Part shown: piece after piece, positions 21,844 to 26,385 of the stretch
Position numbering within the stretch: position 1 is the first letter of the stretch
Layout of the letters: every line of letters starts with the position of its first letter
Assembly: GCA_050257395.1 (NCBI GenBank)
Contig: JBLMWU010000002.1
Location: forward strand, 1-26,385
Source: JAIRTY01 sp050257395
GTDB taxonomy: Bacteria > Actinomycetota > Actinomycetes > Streptosporangiales > Streptosporangiaceae
Direction: 5' to 3'
DNA: 26,385 nt
Program-made: the position numbers and the translations under genes
Notes under the pieces: model-generated
Told to the model about the DNA's origin: nothing
Databases searched by the model: none
What the model saw: the letters and a program-made list of their open reading frames with translations, nothing else

Positions 21844-22377
21844 ATGACCAGCACCCGCACTGACCGACCGGCGCAGGCCCGCATCCGCCCGCTGGGCGCG
21901 CCGGGGGACCTCGGCTGGGTGGTGATGGCCCACGGCGAGATCTACGCGGCCGAGTACGGCTGGGACGCCTCGTTCGAGGCGCTGGTGGCGCGGATCGTCG
22001 CGGACTACGCGGCCGGGCCCGACCCGGCCAGGGAGGGCGCCTGGATCGCGGAACTCGGCGGCCGCCGGGCCGGCTGCGTGTTCTGCGTGGCGGCGGGCGG
22101 GAACACGGCCCAGCTGCGGCTGCTGCTGGTGGACCCGGCCGCGCGCGGGCACGGCCTGGGCGGGCGGCTGGTGGACGAATGCCTGGCGTTCGCCCGCGGG
22201 GCGGGCTACCGCCGGATGAAGCTGTGGACCAACCACCCGCTGGCGGCCGCCCGGCACCTCTACCTCGCGCGCGGGTTCACCCTGACCGAGGAGGAGCCGC
22301 ACCGCAGCTACGGGGCCGACCTCATCGGCCAGATCTACGAGCTCGACCTGACCGCCGTGCCAGCGGCCCGGCCCTAG
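21844..22377 (+). CDS. GNAT-family N-acetyltransferase
   Basis: The 177-residue product has the GNAT fold. The acetyl-CoA pyrophosphate-binding motif A is LLLVDPAARGHGLGGRLVDE (about 96-115, with the R-G-H-G-L-G pattern), and AARHLYLARGFTLTEEE follows near the end. The N-terminal GDLGWVVMAHGEIYAAEYGW, then DASFEALVARIVADY, matches the acetyltransferase half of MarR-GNAT fusion proteins, whose substrate is unknown. Here the DNA-binding part is a separate divergent TetR gene instead. GGGGAG lies 7 bp before the ATG. It converges with the SDR gene, with 11 bp between stops. Confidence 0.88.
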   Translation: MTSTRTDRPAQARIRPLGAPGDLGWVVMAHGEIYAAEYGWDASFEALVARIVADYAAGPDPAREGAWIAELGGRRAGCVFCVAAGGNTAQLRLLLVDPAARGHGLGGRLVDECLAFARGAGYRRMKLWTNHPLAAARHLYLARGFTLTEEEPHRSYGADLIGQIYELDLTAVPAARP

Positions 22378-22388
22378 CCGGGGCCGCG

Positions 22389-23078
22389 CTAGACGGGGAC
22401 GGCCGCGCCGGAGGTGAGGCGGGCGCCGGGGGAGGCGAGGTACAGGTAGGCGCGGGCGATGTCCGGGATCTTGGGCCAGGACGTGTAGTCGGCGTCCGGC
22501 ATGGCGGCGCGGTTCGCCGGGGTGTCGATGAGGCTGGGCACGACACAGTTCACGGTGATCCCGGTGCCCCGCACCTCAGCGGCCGCCATCGACACGAGGT
22601 GCAGCACGCCCAGCTTGCTGACCGAGTACGCGAACCCGTTGCCCGCCGTCACCGTGGCGGCCCGGCTGGCGGTGTGCACGATCCGGCCCTCACCCGCCGC
22701 GGACATGCGCCGCAGCGCATGCTTGCTGACCAGCGCGGCGCTGACCAGGTTGAGCTGCAGCTGCTGGGTGAGCACGGCCGGGTCCAGCTCGGCCAGCGGG
22801 GTGCGGCCGGCGAACCCGCCCACCGTGTTGACCACCGCCCACGGCGGCGGGCCGTCGTCGAAGACCGCGGCCAGGGCGGCGTCGTCGAGCACGTCCACCG
22901 CCCGGTAGGTCACGCCGTCGAGCCGGTGCCGGTCAGCGGGCTCGTGCCGGTCCAGGCCGGTCACCGTGGCGCCCTCGGCGGCGAAAGCCGCCGCCAGGCC
23001 GCCGCCCAGCGCCCCGTTCGCCCCCACCACGACCACGGTCCGTCCGGAGTACCTCGCCCCGGGAGTCTCCTCGGTCAT
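22389..23078 (-). CDS. Short-chain dehydrogenase/reductase
   Basis: The 229-residue Rossmann enzyme has the coenzyme loop VVVVGANGALGGGLAAAFA (about 15-33), the NTVGGFAG version of the NNAG motif, Asn in LNLVSAALVSKHAL, and the catalytic Ser (HTASRAA) and Tyr-x-x-x-Lys (YSVSK). Asp after strand 2 (VTGLDRHEP) suggests NAD+ rather than NADP+. It oxidises or reduces an alcohol/carbonyl; the substrate is unknown. The protein is a little shorter than the usual 250 residues, ending at GARLTSGAAVPV. The start lies 25 bp after the LysE stop, so the two are probably co-transcribed; CAGAAT six bases before the ATG could be a leaderless -10. Confidence 0.87.
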   Translation of the reverse strand: MTEETPGARYSGRTVVVVGANGALGGGLAAAFAAEGATVTGLDRHEPADRHRLDGVTYRAVDVLDDAALAAVFDDGPPPWAVVNTVGGFAGRTPLAELDPAVLTQQLQLNLVSAALVSKHALRRMSAAGEGRIVHTASRAATVTAGNGFAYSVSKLGVLHLVSMAAAEVRGTGITVNCVVPSLIDTPANRAAMPDADYTSWPKIPDIARAYLYLASPGARLTSGAAVPV

Positions 23079-23103
23079 CTGGCCATTCTGCCAGCGTGGC
23101 CGG

Positions 23104-23742
23104 TCAGTCCTTACGGCCGGTGACCGCCAGGGTGGCGCCCAGGCCGATCATGACCAGGCCGCCGGTGCCGCCGACCAGGGCCAGCCGCCGGGGCGAGCGC
23201 ACGAACCACTCCCGGGCGGTGCCCGCCGCGGTCGCCCACACGCTGTCCAGCACCAGCGCGATCACCGGGAAGATCGCGCCCAGCAGCAGCATCTGCAGCG
23301 GCAGGTGGCCGGCGGCCGGGCTGGTGAACTGCGGCAGCGCGACCACGAAGATCACGATCGTCTTGGGGTTGGTCGCGCCGACCACGAACCCGTCCCGCAG
23401 CGCCCGCCGCGGCGGCACCGGCTTCACCCGCGCCGCGAGCGCCTCCGCCAGCGACTGGCGGTGCCGGATGGCCTGGGCGCCCAGGTACATCAGGTAGGCC
23501 GCGCCCACCCACTTGATCACGGTGAGCGCGAGCACCGAGCGTTCCACCAGCGTGCCGACCCCGAAGGCGACGGCGATCACCTGCAGGTAGACCCCGGCGG
23601 AGTTGCCGATCACGGTCAGCAGCGCGCAGCTGCGGCCCACCGTCAGGGCCCGGCTGATCGTGAACAGCACGCTCGGGCCGGGGATCGCGATCAGGACCGT
23701 TATCAGCGCGGCGAAGGCCAGCACGTGACTTACCGGGATCAT
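23104..23742 (-). CDS. LysE/RhtB-family amino acid exporter
   Basis: The 212-residue membrane protein has the family signature LIAIPGPSVLFTISRALTVG in helix 1 (about 17-36) and GNSAGVYLQVIAVAFGVG in the second segment. KWVGAAYLMYLGAQAIR follows, and GATNPKTIVIFVVALPQFTS appears in the C-terminal half. Five to six helices are visible. RhtB proteins export amino acids and derivatives using the proton gradient; the substrate is not predictable. I chose ATG 23742 because TACGGT lies seven bases upstream; the GTG at 23751 would add only three residues. The gene is divergent from the TfoX-like gene and followed by the SDR gene. Confidence 0.88.
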   Translation of the reverse strand: MIPVSHVLAFAALITVLIAIPGPSVLFTISRALTVGRSCALLTVIGNSAGVYLQVIAVAFGVGTLVERSVLALTVIKWVGAAYLMYLGAQAIRHRQSLAEALAARVKPVPPRRALRDGFVVGATNPKTIVIFVVALPQFTSPAAGHLPLQMLLLGAIFPVIALVLDSVWATAAGTAREWFVRSPRRLALVGGTGGLVMIGLGATLAVTGRKD

Positions 23743-23749
23743 GTGGCTC

Positions 23750-23755
23750 ACCGTA
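23750..23755 (-). promoter_or_regulatory. -10 element of a leaderless LysE transcript
   Basis: On the minus strand TACGGT is followed after seven bases by ATG 23742, with no ribosome site between. It fits TANNNT. No clear -35 is seen. Confidence 0.42.
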
Positions 23756-23859
23756 GGTGACGGCCCTGCCGGGCCGGAACTGATTTATCCGCGGAAAAGG
23801 CCGTGCACAATCCAGCCGGCTGGACCGCCCCGTGCTCGCGGACTGTCGGCGGCAAGGTC

Positions 23860-23865
23860 TACGCT
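23860..23865 (+). promoter_or_regulatory. -10 element of a leaderless TfoX-like transcript
   Basis: TACGCT is followed after six bases (ggcctg) by GTG 23872, the same spacing as at the methyltransferase gene (TACGAT, six bases, ATG). No ribosome site lies between, which supports this GTG as the start. Confidence 0.48.
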
Positions 23866-23871
23866 GGCCTG

Positions 23872-24219
23872 GTGCACGGGGAAGCTGACGGCGAGCTGGC
23901 GCCTGAAGACCGTTACGATGACCTCGTCACCGAGCTGGTCGGCACCATGGGGGTCACACCGCCCCGGGGCGGCAGCGGCTTCGGCAGGACGGCCCTGCGT
24001 TTCCAGGACAAGATCTTCGCGATGCTGGTGCGCGGGCGGCTGGTGGTCAAGCTGCCCGCAGACCGGGTCGATGCCCTGGTGGCCAGCGGGCAGGGGGTCC
24101 GGTTCGACGCGAACAAGGGCCGCCCCATGAAGGAGTGGTTCAGCCTGGACCCGGCGTCGGGCCGGGGCTGGCTGTCGCTGGCCAGGGAAGCCCTGGACTT
24201 CGCCCGCACCGGCGGCTGA
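23872..24219 (+). CDS. TfoX N-terminal-domain protein
   Basis: The 115-residue product matches the TfoX_N domain: YDDLVTELVGTMGVTPPRGG (about 16-35), FGRTALRFQDKIFAMLVRGR (about 38-57), LVVKLPADRVDALVASG and GRPMKEWFSL. It ends in a C-terminal helix with WLSLAREALDFA. In gamma-proteobacteria TfoX (Sxy) controls competence; the stand-alone actinobacterial versions have no known role, so competence should not be assumed. I chose GTG 23872, which gives the usual family length of about 110 residues and sits six bases after a -10 box; the frame is open to 23803. It is monocistronic and converges with the TraR/DksA-type gene. Confidence 0.82.
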   Translation: MHGEADGELAPEDRYDDLVTELVGTMGVTPPRGGSGFGRTALRFQDKIFAMLVRGRLVVKLPADRVDALVASGQGVRFDANKGRPMKEWFSLDPASGRGWLSLAREALDFARTGG

Positions 24220-24239
24220 CCGGGGCCGCCACGGCCCGG
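24220..24239. terminator. Possible GC-rich bidirectional terminator hairpin
   Basis: CCGGG(g)CCG - cca - CGGCCCGG can pair over eight base pairs with one bulged G, in the 31-bp gap between the convergent TfoX-like and TraR-type genes. No T-run follows on either strand. Confidence 0.35.
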
Positions 24240-24250
24240 CGCCGCGGCGC

Positions 24251-24589
24251 TCAGCGCCGGGCGGCGCAGCCGATGCAGGTCGTGGCGGCCGGCCGGGCGG
24301 TGAGCCGGGCGGCGCCGATCGGCTGGCCGCATCGCTCGCACACCCCGTAGCTGCCGTCGTCCAGCCTGCGCAGCGCCGCGTCGATGGCCGCCAGATGCTC
24401 GCGGGCCTGGCTGAGCAGCGCGGCCACGTGCTGGCGCTCGAACGCGATCGTCGCGCCCTCCGGGTCGTGCTCGTCGTCGGTGTTGGCCTGGCCCGACGCC
24501 TCCACGATGCCGCGCAGCTCCCGCTCCAGGGCCGCTGCCCGCGTCAGCGCTTCGGCCCGCTGCGCGGTCAGCAGTTCCCGCGCGTTCAC
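24251..24589 (-). CDS. TraR/DksA-family zinc-finger protein
   Basis: The 112-residue protein begins with a long helical hairpin (about 1-75) whose tip region carries acidic residues (TDDEHDPEGATIAFE). A C4 zinc finger (about 84-109) follows, with CERCGQP and CIGCAA supplying the four cysteines. DksA relatives insert the hairpin in the secondary channel of RNA polymerase; actinobacterial members of this type have no assigned role. The GTG start overlaps the stop of the ECF sigma gene (GTGA at 24586-24589), so both are made together. Co-translation of a possible polymerase-channel protein with a sigma factor is striking. Confidence 0.86.
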   Translation of the reverse strand: MNARELLTAQRAEALTRAAALERELRGIVEASGQANTDDEHDPEGATIAFERQHVAALLSQAREHLAAIDAALRRLDDGSYGVCERCGQPIGAARLTARPAATTCIGCAARR

Positions 24590-25521
24590 AGCACCGGCGG
24601 CAGCCCGAAGGCCGGGAACAACCCGGGGCCGAACGTGGTGATCTCCGCGACGAGCCCGCCGGATGTCCGCAGCACGTCGAGCTTGAACGGCCGGAACGCG
24701 GTGTCGCCGGGCCGGCGCAGGTAGCTCGCGGCGGCCGGCATCCGGTTGGCCCGGGTGGGCACCAGCCGCCAGTCGCCTTCCCGGTCCGGCCCGAACGCCC
24801 GCTCCAGCAGCGGCGTGAGCGCGTCCCGCCCCTGGTACAGCCACGGGTAGGGCGGCATGGTGACCCTGATGTCCGCCGCCGCGACGGCCAGCGCGGCCTC
24901 GGCGTCGTAGCGCTCGTGCGCGTCGATGAACCGGGCCAGCAGGTCCCGCTGCACCTCGTCCGGGTCGCCCGCCTGCCAGTCCGCGCGCTGCGCGGGCAGG
25001 TGCTCGCGCAGCGCCGCCCGGGCCCGCTGCAGCGCGCTGTTGGCCGCCGCGACGCTGGTCTGCAGGTGGGACGCGGTCTCGGCGGCGGGCCACCCGAGCA
25101 CGTCCCGGGCGATCAGCACCGCCCGCTGCCGGGCCGGCAGCACCTGCAGCGCGGCCAGGAATGCCAGCTCGATCGTTTCCCGCCGGACCGCGGCGGCCTC
25201 GGGCTGGTCCTCGGCCACCTCGTCCAGCAGCACGTCCGGGTAGGGCTGGAGCCAGGGCACCTCGGCGAACGAGCGCATCGCCGCCGCCTGCCTCGACCTC
25301 TTGCGGATCAGGTCGAGGCAGACGTTGGTGGCGATCTGATAGAGCCAGGCCCGCAGCGCGGTGCCGTCGAAGCCCGCCCGGCCGCGCCAGGCGCGCAGGA
25401 ACGTCTCCTGCACCGCGTCCTCGGCGTCGTCGAACGAGGCGAGCATCCGGTAGCAGTGGACGTGCAGCTCGCGCCGGTGATCCTGCAGGAACGCGGTGAA
25501 CTCCGGGTCCTCGCCGGTCAT
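24586..25521 (-). CDS. ECF sigma factor with C-terminal SnoaL-like domain
   Basis: The 311-residue protein has region sigma-2 (about 6-75: FTAFLQDHRRELHVHCYRML, DDAEDAVQETFLRAW and LRAWLYQIATNVCLDLIRKR), region sigma-4 (about 122-175: LPARQRAVLIARDVLGWPAA then ETASHLQTSVAAANSALQRA) and a SnoaL/NTF2-like C-terminal domain (about 195-311, with MPPYPWLYQGRDAL). Such sigmas belong to the ECF groups in which the attached domain, not an anti-sigma factor, is thought to control activity. Indeed no anti-sigma gene is present. ATG 25521 overlaps the VOC stop (ATGA at 25518-25521) and has GGGAG before it; the frame is open to 25635. It is the middle gene of a three-gene coupled operon. Confidence 0.9.
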   Translation of the reverse strand: MTGEDPEFTAFLQDHRRELHVHCYRMLASFDDAEDAVQETFLRAWRGRAGFDGTALRAWLYQIATNVCLDLIRKRSRQAAAMRSFAEVPWLQPYPDVLLDEVAEDQPEAAAVRRETIELAFLAALQVLPARQRAVLIARDVLGWPAAETASHLQTSVAAANSALQRARAALREHLPAQRADWQAGDPDEVQRDLLARFIDAHERYDAEAALAVAAADIRVTMPPYPWLYQGRDALTPLLERAFGPDREGDWRLVPTRANRMPAAASYLRRPGDTAFRPFKLDVLRTSGGLVAEITTFGPGLFPAFGLPPVL

Positions 25522-25937
25522 GCTCCCGCCCCGGCGTGACCGACCTCCTGCAGCACCCAGGTGTTGCCGTCCGGGTCGGCGAAGTGCGCGAATGAGTTGT
25601 AGTCGCTGCGCTGCGGCTCCGGCCCGGGCTGCCACTGCCCGGACTCCATGTGCTGCACCTCGCCGACGTCCACGCCGCGCCTGGCCAGCTCGGCCCGGGC
25701 GGCCACGATGTCGGTCACCACCAGGTGCAGCCCGGCCATCGGCCCCGGCGCGGTGCCGAGCCCGATGCCGAACCCGATGGAGCAGGCCGAGCCGGGCGGG
25801 GTGACCTGCACCACCCGCATCTGGTCGCCGACCTTCGTGTCCACGTTCAGCTCGAAGCCGGCCCGCTCGGTGTAGAACGCCTTGGCGCGGTCCACGTCGG
25901 TGACCGGGATCAGCACCAATTCCAGCCGGTAATCCAT
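25518..25937 (-). CDS. VOC-family (glyoxalase-fold) protein
   Basis: The 139-residue product has two beta-alpha-beta-beta-beta modules: LELVLIPVTDVDRAKAFYTE (about 5-24) and LHLVVTDIVAARAELARRGV (about 70-89), ending with FADPDGNTWVLQEV. The usual metal positions (His/Glu) are partly replaced, so it may be a binding protein or an enzyme of unknown substrate rather than a glyoxalase. ATG 25937 follows a strong GGAGGAGGGG site; the frame is open to 26165, but that part is antisense-like and low complexity. It leads the operon VOC - ECF sigma - TraR/DksA, coupled by ATGA and GTGA overlaps; it could sense or remove the signal for the sigma factor (inference). Confidence 0.88.
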   Translation of the reverse strand: MDYRLELVLIPVTDVDRAKAFYTERAGFELNVDTKVGDQMRVVQVTPPGSACSIGFGIGLGTAPGPMAGLHLVVTDIVAARAELARRGVDVGEVQHMESGQWQPGPEPQRSDYNSFAHFADPDGNTWVLQEVGHAGAGA

Positions 25938-26011
25938 GACGAACCCCTCCTCCGGGCCTGCCGCGGGCCGCCTGCCCGCCAGCTTTCTCCCGTGTAACGA
26001 CGGCCGCCCGG

Positions 26012-26035
26012 AAAACTCATCGGCCCGCCGATGAG
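26012..26035 (-). terminator. Rho-independent terminator overlapping a stop codon
   Basis: On the minus strand CTCATCGG - cggg - CCGATGAG (perfect 8-bp stem, 26035-26016) is followed at once by TTTT (26015-26012). The TGA of the upstream membrane protein (26019-26017) is inside the second arm. It separates that gene from the VOC/sigma operon. Confidence 0.65.
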
Positions 26036-26385
26036 CCCACGACCCGGTCGAGGAGCGCGCAGGCACCGACCGCGCACAGGAAGAAGGCGGCGGCCTCCCA
26101 CAGCAGCCGGGTTTCGCTGTAGCGGGCAGGCAGCTCCCGGGCCGCCAGCGCGCCGGCCAGGCCAACTGCCAGCGTAAGGGCCATCTGCCCGGCCCAGGCC
26201 GCGCGGCGGCCGGGAGCGGCGGCGAGCGCTTCCCGGGCCCCCAGCCAGCCCGCCGCCACGAGCAGCACCAGCGCGACGGCGGCGGCGACGGGGGCCGCGC
26301 CGAAGTTCAGGCCGTAACGGACCGGGAGCGAGGGCACGAAGAACAGGACCAGCAGCCAGCCGAACGAACGGCCGATCGTGTCCAC
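26017..26385 (-). CDS. Small polytopic membrane protein, possibly cut by the right edge
   Basis: The frame reads 122 residues from a GTG at the very last bases of the window, so this may be the true start or an internal codon of a gene entering from the right. Four hydrophobic segments are seen: FGWLLVLFFVPSLPV (about 8-22), VAAAVALVLLVAAGWL (about 33-48), MALTLAVGLAGALAA (about 68-82) and WEAAAFFLCAVGACALLDRV (about 95-114). I do not recognise the family. The stop codon lies in a terminator stem. Direction is the same as that of the VOC operon but it is a separate transcription unit. Confidence 0.65.
   Translation of the reverse strand: MDTIGRSFGWLLVLFFVPSLPVRYGLNFGAAPVAAAVALVLLVAAGWLGAREALAAAPGRRAAWAGQMALTLAVGLAGALAARELPARYSETRLLWEAAAFFLCAVGACALLDRVVGSSAGR

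Noticed and set aside
23872..24219. Competence regulator role for the TfoX-like gene
   Set aside because: Only the N-terminal domain is present and no competence genes are nearby; stand-alone members in actinomycetes have no known link to competence.

Overview
The window is about 26 kb of very GC-rich DNA. Its genes have strongly GC-biased third codon positions, frequent GTG starts, 4-bp ATGA/GTGA gene overlaps and lipobox lipoproteins, together with DUF222, DUF3040, HutC and FCD-GntR families. This points to a high-GC actinomycete chromosome (Streptosporangiales/Frankia/Pseudonocardia-like); no species can be named from sequence alone. I saw no tRNA, rRNA, CRISPR array, insertion sequence or phage gene.

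Left part (1-3.5 kb): a DUF222 (13E12-repeat type) protein that runs off the left edge, a short intergenic stretch with two sets of 15-bp tandem repeats, a small lipoprotein divergent from a SAM methyltransferase (both apparently from near-leaderless promoters), and a small DUF3040 membrane protein.

Transport module (3.7-9.6 kb): a soluble orphan Cache-domain protein is translationally coupled to an FCD-type GntR regulator. Divergent from these is a complete PotABCD-type ABC importer: ATPase, binding lipoprotein and two permeases. The shared promoter carries a TTGACA box, a 20-bp-spaced direct repeat and an inverted repeat over the -10. A sensor-regulator-importer unit for a polyamine-like or other small cationic solute is likely; the ligand is unknown.

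Minus-strand run (9.6-17.3 kb): in transcription order a HutC-type regulator, a thiamine-diphosphate enzyme, an acyl-CoA dehydrogenase, a PPOX-fold flavin/F420 protein, a FAD monooxygenase resembling 2,6-dihydroxypyridine 3-hydroxylase, a cupin, then a YihY/BrkB membrane protein and a VIT-type metal transporter. A perfect palindrome (CCGTCT-TT-AGACGG) lies at the predicted start of transcription of the regulator. A family III CoA-transferase is divergent. Together these look like a catabolic cluster with no pathway I can name, and it is the best candidate for an undescribed system here.

Right part (18.7-26.4 kb): a triple-PAS histidine kinase without a response regulator; a promoter driving a possible 18-codon mini-ORF coupled to a 98-codon ORF of unknown function whose 3' end holds a helically phased cluster of DnaA-box-like sites; a TetR/GNAT divergent pair around a perfect 20-bp palindrome; an SDR and a LysE exporter; a TfoX-N protein; and a tightly coupled VOC / ECF-sigma (SnoaL type) / TraR-DksA zinc-finger operon. 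The window ends in a membrane protein that may be cut by the right edge and whose stop codon lies inside a terminator hairpin.
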